From Rhodospirillales bacterium RIFCSPLOWO2_12_FULL_67_15 (lineage in GTDB: Bacteria > Pseudomonadota > Alphaproteobacteria > Rhodospirillales > 2-12-FULL-67-15), in NCBI GenBank assembly GCA_001830475.1, contig MIAC01000048.1, positions 151 to 8,600 on the forward strand: a stretch of DNA of 8,450 nt. Direction: 5' to 3'. The position numbers were made by a program, and so were the translations under genes. The notes beneath the pieces are model-generated. The model was not told the origin of the DNA. It was given only the letters and a program-made list of their open reading frames with translations, and made no database searches. Shown here piece by piece: positions 1-7,427 of this stretch (position 1 is its first letter; the number at the start of each line of letters is the position of its first letter).

Positions 1-179
1 ATGTCGCGCCGGTGGGCGAAGGCGTCAGCGAATTGCGGATTCACCATGGCCCAGGCTATCGGGTCTACTTCGTCCGGCGCGGCCGGACGCTGATCGTGCT
101 GCTGTGCGGCGGCGATAAGAGCACGCAAGCCAAAGATATTAAAACCGCGAAAGTGCTCGCGGCCCGATTGGAGGACTGA
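1..179 (+). CDS. Type II toxin, RelE/ParE superfamily (HI1419/Gp49-like), C-terminal part
   Basis: The reading frame is open from the window edge (first whole codon at 3) to TGA at 177-179, so only the last 58 residues are visible; the start lies outside. The fragment reads VGEGVSELRIHHGPGYRVYF followed by a strand-rich LIVLLCGGDKSTQ segment and a helical end with KTAKVLAARLED. This is the typical C-terminal half of the Gp49/HI1419-type toxins, which are about 100 residues long and belong to the RelE/ParE fold; characterised relatives cut mRNA or otherwise block growth. The toxin gene comes first and its antitoxin follows after 3 bases, the usual gene order in this family. An ATG at position 1 is in another frame and is not used. 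The family call is firm; the activity of this copy is inferred. Confidence 0.85.
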   Translation, partial: VAPVGEGVSELRIHHGPGYRVYFVRRGRTLIVLLCGGDKSTQAKDIKTAKVLAARLED

Positions 180-182
180 CAA

Positions 183-494
183 ATGGCGAAGAAGAAGGTA
201 AAGACAACTCGTTTCGACTCCACCGAATATCTGGACAGCGCCGAGGCCATCAACGTCTACATGGAGGAAGCCCTGGAATCGAACGATCCGGCCTTCATCG
301 CTCACGCGCTCGGCACCATCGCCCGGGCTCGGGGCATGTCCCGGATCGCCAAGAAAGCCGGGCTATCCCGCGAAAGCCTCTACAAGGCCCTGAGCGCGGA
401 GGGCAACCCGGAATTCGGCACCATCATCCGCGTGATGCAGGCGCTCGGGCTGAAACTTTCCGTTACTTCCGCACCGTCGCACCGGCACGCCTGA
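183..494 (+). CDS. HTH antitoxin of the HI1420 family (partner of the upstream toxin)
   Basis: This 103-residue protein is the likely antidote to the toxin just upstream. Its N-terminal part (TTRFDSTEYLDSAEAINVYMEEAL) is the conserved lead of HI1420-type antitoxins. Residues about 50-72 (GMSRIAKKAGLSRESLYKALS) form a helix-turn-helix of the Xre/Cro kind, expected to bind the promoter of the pair and repress it. The end (EFGTIIRVMQALGLKLSV) is also typical of the family. The ATG at 183 is preceded by a perfect GGAGG at 170-174, eight bases away and inside the toxin's last codons, so translation of the two is probably coupled. The 75 bases after the stop (495-569) are AT-richer, hold no gene, and show no clear terminator. 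Autoregulation is inferred from the family, since the promoter lies outside the window. Confidence 0.9.
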   Translation: MAKKKVKTTRFDSTEYLDSAEAINVYMEEALESNDPAFIAHALGTIARARGMSRIAKKAGLSRESLYKALSAEGNPEFGTIIRVMQALGLKLSVTSAPSHRHA

Positions 495-569
495 ATGTAT
501 GATCCAATTTCGTAATCTAATAAGTGGACAGTTTGTCAGATCAGAGCCGAGTTTATACTCCAGGCTTTG

Positions 570-1085
570 TTATGCATCTTTGCGATGAAGATTGAGCAGC
601 TTGACCTTGCTTACTACCTCTTCAAACAACAGATACTCGTGCCCTTTCACGGTCTTCCAATCGACATCCCGTAACTTTGGTTCCGCGCCAATTTCCTGAT
701 AGGCACGATAGTTGCTGAGTTTAAAAAGCGCACGATTCACGTTCTCGAACAAGGCTTGATGCTCTTCGATTTTCAAGCCGGTTAACCTGCCAACAAGATC
801 ATGGGCTAGATCGTTTCTATGCTTCCTTAACGCTTGGATCGAAAGGACGTCAGTGGAATCAATGGCTCTCATGAAATCTCGAAGATACAGCTGGCATGCC
901 TCAAACTCTTTTCGGTGGAGAGGGAGAACATCTTGCTCATAGGATTTGAAGGGTGCCCCTTTGGCAAAGTTCGTATTTGCATAGAACGCTTTGATCGGCT
1001 TTATGATCATCCCATTGACGAGTTCAAATCCCACCAGAACAAATCCTGCATACGCTAATATTCGCGTAATTTGCTCAGGCGCCAT
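570..1085 (-). CDS. Uncharacterised protein with HEPN-like R-x4-H motif
   Basis: I do not recognise this 171-residue protein as a named family. From the ATG at 1085 it shows a hydrophobic N-terminal stretch (residues about 8-28, ILAYAGFVLVGFELVNGMII), a long helical middle, and the motif RKHRNDLAHDL, in which R90 and H95 give an R-x4-H signature with Asn next to the Arg. That is how the catalytic motif of HEPN ribonucleases looks, found in many toxins and defence proteins. The C-terminal part is mixed charged and hydrophobic. The frame stays open to 1157, but that would start inside the tRNA gene, so a later start is required. GTG at 1094 is an alternative, with AAGGTGG at 1100-1106 five bases upstream of it. 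Base composition is much less GC-rich than its surroundings (541-600 has 27 G+C of 60), which suggests transfer. It lies 42 bases past the 3' end of tRNA-Leu on the same strand with no terminator between them, so readthrough is possible. Confidence 0.7.
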   Translation of the reverse strand: MAPEQITRILAYAGFVLVGFELVNGMIIKPIKAFYANTNFAKGAPFKSYEQDVLPLHRKEFEACQLYLRDFMRAIDSTDVLSIQALRKHRNDLAHDLVGRLTGLKIEEHQALFENVNRALFKLSNYRAYQEIGAEPKLRDVDWKTVKGHEYLLFEEVVSKVKLLNLHRKDA

Positions 1086-1127
1086 ACCCTGCACCGAAGC
1101 CACCTTGCCATTCCCTCTTGCCTGAAT

Positions 1128-1213
1128 TGGTGCCCCTGGAGGGACTCGAACCCCCACGCCCTCGCGAGCAACGGATTTTGAGTCCGTCGCGTCTACCGTT
1201 CCGCCACAGGGGC
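1128..1213 (-). tRNA. tRNA-Leu (anticodon CAA), CCA encoded
   Basis: The minus strand folds as a complete class II tRNA. The acceptor stem is GCCCCTG (1207-1213) with CAGGGGC (1132-1138), followed by discriminator A (1131) and an encoded CCA (1128-1130). The anticodon stem ACGGA/TCCGT encloses the loop CTCAAAA (1176-1182 on the plus strand), giving anticodon CAA at 1178-1180. A long variable arm and the T-loop GTTCGAGTC follow, as expected for leucine tRNAs. Its 3' end points toward the AT-richer, island-like DNA at lower coordinates, and tRNA 3' ends are common integration sites. A matching promoter lies upstream at 1274-1302. Confidence 0.95.
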
Positions 1214-1216
1214 CCC

Positions 1217-1268
1217 GCGCCCCGACAGGGGCGCATCTCGATAAGCGCGCGGGGATTCGCCCTCGCGC
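1217..1268. repeat. Two-hairpin repeat, copy 1 (tRNA-Leu 5' leader)
   Basis: The first hairpin is GCGCCCC-GACA-GGGGCGC (1217-1234, perfect 7-bp stem). Eight variable bases separate it from the conserved block gcgcgcggggattcgccc (1245-1262). That block, with the following bases to 1268, can form a second stem (GCGCG+GGG with CCC+CGCGC, one bulged T, loop ATTCG). Over 46 bases it matches copy 2 at 1339-1384 at 38 positions; all mismatches fall in the first loop and the spacer. It lies between the predicted tRNA transcription start and the tRNA 5' end. Confidence 0.7.
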
Positions 1269-1273
1269 AGTGG

Positions 1274-1302
1274 GATATAGCCGCCGCGCCGGGGCCGGTC
1301 AA
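1274..1302 (-). promoter_or_regulatory. Sigma-70-type promoter for tRNA-Leu
   Basis: On the minus strand there is TTGACC (plus coordinates 1297-1302), a 17-base spacer, then TATATC (1274-1279). These are close to the consensus TTGACA and TATAAT with ideal spacing. Transcription would start near 1267, giving a leader of about 54 bases before the tRNA, almost all of it repeat copy 1. No experimental start is known to me. Confidence 0.65.
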
Positions 1303-1338
1303 CGAAAGCCGGGCGGCCTTATGATGCAGCCTTGCGGC

Positions 1339-1390
1339 GCGCCCCGGTGGGGGCGCATTGATATGAGCGCGCGGGGATTCGCCCGGCGCG
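1339..1390. repeat. Two-hairpin repeat, copy 2
   Basis: Same orientation as copy 1 and offset by 122 bases. The first hairpin is GCGCCCC-GGTG-GGGGCGC (1339-1356, perfect 7-bp stem with a different loop). The spacer TGATATGA differs from copy 1. The conserved 18-base block gcgcgcggggattcgccc is at 1367-1384. The second stem extends to 1390 with a G-G mismatch in place of the bulge of copy 1. Stems are kept while loops vary, as in REP/BIME-type elements. Confidence 0.7.
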
Positions 1391-1419
1391 TTGCGCCGCT
1401 TCCCGGCGGCTGGTATGTA
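1391..1419 (+). promoter_or_regulatory. Possible promoter for yqaA-dsbB-coq7
   Basis: TTGCGC (1391-1396), a 17-base spacer, and TATGTA (1414-1419) resemble weak -35 and -10 boxes, directly after repeat copy 2. The start would be near 1426, about 50 bases before the yqaA ATG. The match to consensus is poor (three of six in each box), so this is only a candidate. Confidence 0.3.
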
Positions 1420-1474
1420 CCCGCGCGCCCGATCCGGCTGCTCCCGTCCGGCCCGAAAACCCCGTCCCCGCCCC

Positions 1475-2056
1475 ATGCTCCGCCGCCTTTACGACTGGAC
1501 CATGCGCTTGTCAGTCCATCCCCACGCCCTGGGGTGGATGGCGGCGGTCTCGTTCGTCGAAAGCTCGTTCTTTCCGATTCCGCCCGACGTGCTGCTGATC
1601 GCGATGGTGCTCGCCGCCCCGGCGCAGGCCTGGCGCATCGCCGCCGTCTGCACCCTCGCCTCCGTCGCCGGCGGCTGGCTCGGCTACGCCATCGGCTATC
1701 TCGCCTTCGAGACCGTCGGCGCGCCGATCGTCGCCTTCTACCGGATGGAAACCGAGTTCGCCGCCTTCCGCGACACCTTCAACGAGTACGGCGCGTGGAT
1801 CGTGATCGTCAAGGGGCTCACGCCGATCCCCTACAAGCTCATCACCATCACCGCGGGCGTGACCGGCCTCGATTTCGTCACCTTCACGCTTTCCTCGATC
1901 GTTTCGCGCGCGCTCCGCTTCTTCCTGGTCGCGGCGCTGCTCTGGAAGTTCGGGCCGGCGATCCGCGTCTTCATCGAAGGGCGGCTGATGCTCTTGACCA
2001 CGCTTTTGGCGGTGCTGCTGGTGGGCGGATTCCTGGCCGTCAAGTATCTGTTCTGA
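1475..2056 (+). CDS. yqaA: YqaA-family DedA-superfamily (SNARE-associated/VTT) membrane protein
   Basis: This 193-residue integral inner-membrane protein belongs to the DedA/YqaA superfamily. DedA relatives have roles in membrane lipid transport and envelope homeostasis; the exact role of YqaA-type proteins is not settled. The family signature FVESSFFPIPPDVLLIAM is at residues 27-44, and a second conserved half, IVIVKGLTPIPYKLITITAGV, is around 109-129 with its own proline-rich re-entrant turn. Hydrophobic segments lie near 52-77, 130-157 and 172-192. The ATG at 1475 is chosen because proteins of this family start MLRRLYDW; the frame is open upstream to 1391 but those residues look like noise. 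No clear Shine-Dalgarno precedes 1475. The stop is 27 bases before dsbB, so the two are probably one transcript. Confidence 0.88.
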   Translation: MLRRLYDWTMRLSVHPHALGWMAAVSFVESSFFPIPPDVLLIAMVLAAPAQAWRIAAVCTLASVAGGWLGYAIGYLAFETVGAPIVAFYRMETEFAAFRDTFNEYGAWIVIVKGLTPIPYKLITITAGVTGLDFVTFTLSSIVSRALRFFLVAALLWKFGPAIRVFIEGRLMLLTTLLAVLLVGGFLAVKYLF

Positions 2057-2083
2057 ATCCGCGCCGCCGGGCATGATGGGGAC

Positions 2084-2590
2084 ATGGAATCCTTTGTCCT
2101 CGCGCTCACCCGCCCGCGCGTCGCCGCGGCGCTGCTCTTGGCGGCGAGCGCGCTCGCGCTGGCCGTCGCCTACGCCGCGCAATACTGGGGCGGGCTCGTG
2201 CCCTGCCCGCTTTGTCTCTATCAGCGCGTCCCTTACGTCGCGGGCGGCGCGCTGGCGGCGGCGGCGCTTTCGGCCCGCGCCGCTCGCTTCCTTCCCCTCC
2301 TGTTGCTGCTGGCGGCGGCAGCTTTTTTCGCCAACGCCGGGATCGCCTTCTATCACGTCGGGGTCGAGAATCATTTGTGGGCCTCCGCCGTCTGCGCCGA
2401 CGCCGCGCCCACCATCGCCTCGATCGAGGATTTGCGCAAAGCGCTCGCGAGGCCGCCGCCGAAGCCGTGCGACGCCGTCGACTGGACCCTGTTCGGGGTC
2501 AGCATGGCGGGCTATAACGTGGTCGCGTCCGCAGGGCTTGCCGCGCTCGCGTTCGCCGCGGCCGCGCGGGCGCGATGGGGCGGCGAATGA
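2084..2590 (+). CDS. dsbB: Disulfide bond formation protein B (DsbB)
   Basis: This 168-residue inner-membrane protein re-oxidises periplasmic DsbA and passes the electrons to ubiquinone. It has the expected four hydrophobic helices (about 12-31, 47-64, 68-87, 137-160). The first periplasmic loop has the redox pair C41-P-L-C44 followed by R48 in CPLCLYQRVPY; the equivalent arginine of E. coli DsbB takes part in quinone binding. The second loop has the other pair, C104 and C129, preceded by the family motif FYHVGVENHLWAS. All four catalytic cysteines are present at almost the E. coli positions. The ATG at 2084 follows GGGG at 2078-2081, rather close to the start. Its TGA overlaps the coq7 ATG, so the quinone-using and quinone-making genes are translationally coupled. 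No DsbA gene is in the window. Confidence 0.95.
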   Translation: MESFVLALTRPRVAAALLLAASALALAVAYAAQYWGGLVPCPLCLYQRVPYVAGGALAAAALSARAARFLPLLLLLAAAAFFANAGIAFYHVGVENHLWASAVCADAAPTIASIEDLRKALARPPPKPCDAVDWTLFGVSMAGYNVVASAGLAALAFAAAARARWGGE

Positions 2591-3180
2591 CCGTGAAACG
2601 CAGGACAAAGACCCGGCGCAAGCCCAAGCGGCAAGCTAAACCGCGCGCGCGCCTGCCCGGCGATCTTCCGCTTCCCGCCCTGGTCGCGCGCATGATCCGG
2701 GTCGACCACGCCGGCGAATTCGGCGCGGTGCGCATCTACCAAGGCCAGCTTCGCGTCCTCGGCGCAGCCCCGGCCGGCCCCGTCATCCGCCACATGGCGG
2801 CGCAAGAGCGCGAACACCTGAAATCGTTCGAGCGGCTCATGGTCGAGCGCCGCGCCCGCCCGAGCGCGCTGCTGCCGCTGTGGCGGATCGCCGGGTTCGC
2901 ACTCGGCGCCGGCACCGCGCTCCTGGGGCCCGAGGCGGCGATGGCGTGCACGGTCGCGGTCGAGGAAGTGATCGACGGCCATTACGCGCGCCAAGTCGAG
3001 CAACTCGGGCGGGACGAGCCGGAATTGACGCGCGCCTTCGCCCGCTTCCGCGCCGAGGAACGCGCGCACCGCGCCACCGCGCTTGCCCACGGCGCGGAAA
3101 AGGCGACCGCCTACGCCCCGCTCACCGCCGCGATCAGGGCCGGCGCGCGCGCCGCGATCTGGCTCTCGGAACGGATTTAG
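2587..3180 (+). CDS. coq7: Demethoxyubiquinone hydroxylase, Coq7 family (diiron)
   Basis: This protein hydroxylates demethoxyubiquinone at C6 in ubiquinone biosynthesis, at the membrane face. The 197-residue product has a basic N-terminal tail (residues 1-25, rich in Lys/Arg) and then the complete set of carboxylate-bridged diiron ligands in two repeats: E44 in VDHAGEFGAVRIYQGQ, E74-x-x-H77 in QEREH, E126 in VEEVIDGHY, and E158-x-x-H161 in EERAH. The ATG at 2587 is preferred: it overlaps the dsbB stop as ATGA and has GGGGCGG at 2577-2583 upstream. An in-frame ATG at 2575 would add four residues. The end is only 7 bases from the stop of the convergent hydrolase gene. The extra basic tail is longer than in many relatives and may help membrane contact, which is an inference. 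Confidence 0.93.
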   Translation: MTVKRRTKTRRKPKRQAKPRARLPGDLPLPALVARMIRVDHAGEFGAVRIYQGQLRVLGAAPAGPVIRHMAAQEREHLKSFERLMVERRARPSALLPLWRIAGFALGAGTALLGPEAAMACTVAVEEVIDGHYARQVEQLGRDEPELTRAFARFRAEERAHRATALAHGAEKATAYAPLTAAIRAGARAAIWLSERI

Positions 3181-3187
3181 GCTCTTT

Positions 3188-4054
3188 CTAACGCCCCATC
3201 TTCTGCAATTCGAGCGCGAGCTGGACGAGCTCGCTCTCGCCGCGCCCCAAATCCTCGACCACCGTGAGATGATTGCGGCCGGGAATTTCGAGCAGCCGCA
3301 CTTGCGCGCCCAGGTCGCGCCAGCGCTCGGCGAAGTCGCGGCTCTGGCGCTTGAATTCGTCGCTCTCGTTCCCGCCCCAGGCGAGCGCGAGCGGGGCGCG
3401 GCAGACCGGGCGCATGTAATAGGGGCTCAACGCCTTCGCCGCCTCGACCGTCAGGCGGAGTTCGGCGTTGATCGAGGTGTGGACGAGCGGCTCGAGGTCG
3501 AAAAGGCCGCTGATGCCGAGCGCGCTCTGGATCGGGCAGCGCGGCAGATCGGACCCGAGGTCCTGCCAATGGGTCGCGAGCAGCATGGCGGCCAGGTGCC
3601 CGCCGGCGGAATGGCCGACGATCTGGATGCGATAAGGATCGCCGCCGAAGGTTTGGGCGTTGCGCCAGAGCCAGATCACGGCGCGGCGCATCTCGTCCAC
3701 GATCTCGCCGATGGTCACGCTCGGGCAGAGGGAATAATTGACCGCCGCCACCGCCGCGCCCGCGTCGGTCAAGGCCGAAACCTTGTCGCTGAAGTCGTTC
3801 TTGTCGAGCGAGCGCCAGTAGCCGCCGTGGATGAACAGCACGACCGGCGCGGCGACCCGCGGCGGATGGAACAGGTCCATTTTCTCCATCGGCCCGTCGC
3901 CATAGGCGACATCGAGGCGGGCGAACGCGCGCTTGCGCGCCGCCGCGCTCTGGGCGGCCCAGCGGGCGAAGATCAGAGGATGGTCCGGGATCGAGGCGCG
4001 TGCGTTGTACTCTGCTTCGAGTTGGTGCGCGTCGTAGCCGCGATAAAGGGTCAT
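3188..4054 (-). CDS. Alpha/beta hydrolase of the kynurenine formamidase/BD-FAE-like esterase type
   Basis: This 288-residue alpha/beta hydrolase has the oxyanion-hole motif HGGYW (residues 76-80), typical of arylformamidase-like and carboxylesterase-like enzymes. The nucleophile elbow GHSAGGH has Ser149. A probable acid is in GGNESDEF (E230 or D232), and the catalytic His262 is in PGRNHLTVV. No signal peptide is seen, so it is expected in the cytoplasm. The Bna7/AFMID group shares the HGGYW motif and hydrolyses N-formylkynurenine, but no other tryptophan-degradation gene is nearby, so the substrate is left open. The start at 4054 overlaps the trmJ stop as ATGA, making it the last gene of a coupled operon after cimA and trmJ. 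The stop (TAG, 3188-3190) lies 7 bases from the end of coq7, leaving no room for a separate terminator. Confidence 0.88.
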   Translation of the reverse strand: MTLYRGYDAHQLEAEYNARASIPDHPLIFARWAAQSAAARKRAFARLDVAYGDGPMEKMDLFHPPRVAAPVVLFIHGGYWRSLDKNDFSDKVSALTDAGAAVAAVNYSLCPSVTIGEIVDEMRRAVIWLWRNAQTFGGDPYRIQIVGHSAGGHLAAMLLATHWQDLGSDLPRCPIQSALGISGLFDLEPLVHTSINAELRLTVEAAKALSPYYMRPVCRAPLALAWGGNESDEFKRQSRDFAERWRDLGAQVRLLEIPGRNHLTVVEDLGRGESELVQLALELQKMGR

Positions 4055-4826
4055 GGGACTTTCTTCCGCGTCTTGGTCCCGGCGCGGGCGTCGCGGCTTT
4101 CGGCCAGGCCGGCGACGACGCCGCGGAGCGTGCGAACTTCTTGTTCGGTGAGCCCCGCCCTTTGAAAGAGCGCGCGCAGGTTCCGGACCATGATCGGGCG
4201 CTTGTGCTTGAGGCGCAAGAAGCCGCAGGCATCGAGCTCCCGTTCGAGGTGGGCGAAAAATCCGACCAGCTCCTCCTTGGTCGCGGGCCGGGTGCGGGGA
4301 TTGGTCCGAAGCCGCGAAGGGGGTACGTCCGCCCCCTTTGCGAACCACTCGTAGGCCACGGCGAACACGGCTTGCGCCAGGTTGAGCGACGCAAACGCGG
4401 GATTGACCGGTACCGTCACGATGGCGTCGGCGAGGGCGACGTCGTCGTTGGCAAGCCCCTTCGATTCCTTGCCGAAGATCACGCCCGGCTGTCCTTGGCC
4501 TAAGGCGGCGAAGGCGCGCATCTCGCCGGCCGCGCGCCTGGGCGTCGCAACCCTCAGCGCCATGTCGCGCGCGCGCACGGTCGCGGCGAAGACCAGGCGA
4601 AGATCGGCGATCGCCGCTTCGGTGGTGGGAAAGACGCGGGCGCCGTTTACCACCCGATCCGCGCCCGAGGCGGTCGCGACCGCGCGAGGATGCGGCCAGC
4701 GCGGCCGGGGCCGGACCAGGCGCAAATCGTCGAGCCCGCAGTTGAGCATGGCGCGCGCGACCATGCCGATGTTTTCCGCCATCTGCGGCTCGACCAGAAC
4801 GATGGCCGGAGCTGCCGACGGGCGCG

Positions 4827-4830
<4 letters not shown>
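4051..4830 (-). CDS. trmJ: tRNA (cytidine/uridine-2'-O-)methyltransferase TrmJ (SPOUT family)
   Basis: This 259-residue SPOUT-class RNA methyltransferase of the TrmH group 1/TrmJ type is expected to add 2'-O-methyl groups to the base 32 ribose in tRNA, using SAM. The N-terminal motif IVLVEPQMAENIGMVARAM (10-28) carries the conserved N20 and R26. The knot region has GVIFGKESKGL (116-126, motif 2) and VPVNPAFASLNLAQAV (140-155, motif 3). The C-terminal helical part (about 180-240) matches the TrmJ extension with KRPIMVRNLRALFQRAGL. The ATG at 4830 overlaps the cimA stop as ATGA, and its own stop overlaps the next start in the same way. Motif 2 reads GKESKG, where GxER-type versions are more usual; the key glutamate remains. 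The frame upstream of 4830 belongs to an overlap with cimA and is not coding. Confidence 0.92.
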
Positions 4831-6443
<1,613 letters not shown>

Positions 6444-6476
6444 CCGGAATCCCGAAACATTCCGCGGGAAAGCGGG

Positions 6477-6505
6477 AGAATGCCGAATTTGCCCCTTTCG
6501 CTCAA
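6477..6505 (-). promoter_or_regulatory. Possible promoter of the cimA operon
   Basis: On the minus strand TTGAGC (6500-6505) and CATTCT (6477-6482) are 17 bases apart, so transcription would start near 6470, some 27 bases before the cimA ATG. The -10 match is weak (three of six). No attenuator-like leader peptide is evident in the short leader. Confidence 0.3.
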
Positions 6506-6529
6506 GCGCGTTAGTTTTCGTTCCCCGCC

Positions 6530-6557
6530 TTGCGCCTTGCGCCGCGCCGGATATTCT
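6530..6557 (+). promoter_or_regulatory. Possible promoter of the 6600-7133 gene
   Basis: TTGCGC (6530-6535) and TATTCT (6552-6557) are 16 bases apart in the 156-base region between the divergent genes. The start would be near 6564, followed by GGGAG (6583-6587) before the ATG at 6600. A candidate only. Confidence 0.35.
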
Positions 6558-6599
6558 TTGCCGAAGCGCGTCCAGAACCCCTGGGAGATTCCCTCCGCC

Positions 6600-7133
6600 A
6601 TGCCCCCGGCGCAGACCCCCGTATCCGATCCCGCCGGCGGCCGCCCCGAGCCGGACAGCCCCGCGCTCCTGGCGCTGCGGAGCCGCGCGCACGGCAGCAA
6701 CGTCAACGAGCAGACCCTGCTCGCGACCGACTATCTCAACCACTTCAACGAGGTGGTCATGCTGCTCGAGATGCTTCCCGACATGCCGGAGATGCTCGAG
6801 GAGGTGAAGGCGTGGCAGCCGAAATCGTACCCGGACCACTTCCGCACCAGCACCATCGCCGACCGGGAGCTCGCGATCGAGGCGTACGATCATGTGCCGA
6901 GGCGCTACCGCGAACCTTTCGACACGACCGTGGATCAGATCAACCGGCTCATCGTGACCAGCATCCAGCGGCTGGAGGCGGACGTCGGCCGCGGCGAACC
7001 CGAGTTGCTTCGCGCCAACGCCAAATCGCTGTCGCGGATCATCCAGCGCCTGATGGACGTCGCCGGCGGCATCATCCACGGCAGCGAGAAAACCATGGCC
7101 CAAGGCGAGATCGACGCCATGCTCGGCCACTGA
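6600..7133 (+). CDS. Conserved-looking hypothetical helical protein with FliM-like C-terminal tail
   Basis: I do not recognise a named family for this 177-residue protein. It has no signal peptide or membrane segment, so it is probably cytoplasmic. Residues 1-25 are proline-rich and likely disordered. Residues 37-70 are helical and acidic (LNHFNEVVMLLEMLPDMPEM), followed by AWQPKSYPDHFRTSTIADRE and a helical AIEAYDHVPRRYREPFD segment. A long helix about 108-160 ends in a glycine-containing turn. The last residues, MAQGEIDAMLGH (166-177), closely resemble the FliM N-terminal peptide (type LSQDEIDALL) that binds phosphorylated CheY. Start: ATG at 6600 with GGGAG at 6583-6587, 12 bases upstream. 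The frame is open far upstream, antisense to cimA, and that part is not coding. Its composition matches its neighbours. It is transcribed divergently from cimA. A link to response regulators is only a hypothesis. Confidence 0.8.
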   Translation: MPPAQTPVSDPAGGRPEPDSPALLALRSRAHGSNVNEQTLLATDYLNHFNEVVMLLEMLPDMPEMLEEVKAWQPKSYPDHFRTSTIADRELAIEAYDHVPRRYREPFDTTVDQINRLIVTSIQRLEADVGRGEPELLRANAKSLSRIIQRLMDVAGGIIHGSEKTMAQGEIDAMLGH

Positions 7134-7137
7134 GCGG

Positions 7138-7163
7138 GGTTGCGGCGGGCGACCGGGGCAACC
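7138..7163 (+). terminator. Hairpin after the 6600-7133 gene, possible terminator
   Basis: GGTTGC (7138-7143) pairs with GCAACC (7158-7163), and inside it CGG (7146-7148) pairs with CCG (7153-7155) around a GCGA loop, with a GG/GG internal loop. It begins four bases after the stop codon. There is no T-tract after it, so intrinsic termination is doubtful; it could also be a 3' stabilising stem. Confidence 0.35.
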
Positions 7164-7199
7164 ATGTTCATCGGGCCGGGTATGTGTTAGGGTCCGCCC

Positions 7200-7427
7200 A
7201 TGAATAAGATGCTGGAACGCGCCTTCGCCGAAGTGGCGAAGCTGCCTGAAGAGCAACAGGAAGCCATCGCCCGCCGCATCCTGAAGGATGTGGAGGCTGA
7301 ACGAGGCTGGGACGAACGATTCGCCAAGTCGCAGGACAAGCTTGGGGAGTTGGTGCGACGGGCGCGCGAGGAAGCGGCACGCGGCGACGTTCTGCCCCAC
7401 GATCCGTCCAACCGCCCCGCCGGGTGA
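7200..7427 (+). CDS. Putative antitoxin of a small toxin-antitoxin pair
   Basis: This 75-residue, highly charged helical protein starts MNKMLERAFAEVAKLPEEQQ and continues with AIARRILKDVEAERGWDERFAKSQDKLGELVRRAREE. This pattern is familiar from small antitoxin-like proteins that sit before RelE/ParE-type genes: a LPEEEQ helix, then a W-x-E-x-F-x-x-S-Q segment, then a basic/acidic helix and a short DP-containing tail. It lacks an obvious DNA-binding motif, so autoregulation cannot be claimed. The ATG at 7200 follows AGGG (7189-7192) at a seven-base distance. Its stop overlaps the next gene's GTG start (GTGA), so the two are translated together. The partner gene makes the antitoxin call likely; the protein alone would be called hypothetical. 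Confidence 0.78.
   Translation: MNKMLERAFAEVAKLPEEQQEAIARRILKDVEAERGWDERFAKSQDKLGELVRRAREEAARGDVLPHDPSNRPAG

Noticed and set aside
495..569. Terminator or insertion sequence end between the antitoxin and the orphan gene
   Set aside because: AT-richer sequence, but I could find no stem with a T-run and no inverted-repeat pair marking an IS.
1086..1157. N-terminal extension of the 570-1085 gene into the tRNA
   Set aside because: It would translate the 3' part of tRNA-Leu. Starts after the tRNA exist at 1085 (ATG) and 1094 (GTG).
1217..1390. CRISPR array
   Set aside because: Only two copies, spaced by 122 bases, with internal variable loops and no regular spacers; it fits a hairpin repeat, not CRISPR.
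1270..2076. 268-residue plus-strand frame overlapping yqaA in another frame
   Set aside because: Arg/Pro-rich shadow of the yqaA reading frame with no recognisable domain.
1511..2608. 365-residue minus-strand frame across yqaA and dsbB
   Set aside because: Extremely rich in Arg, Gly, Asp and Glu without any domain; it is antisense to two well-recognised membrane protein genes.
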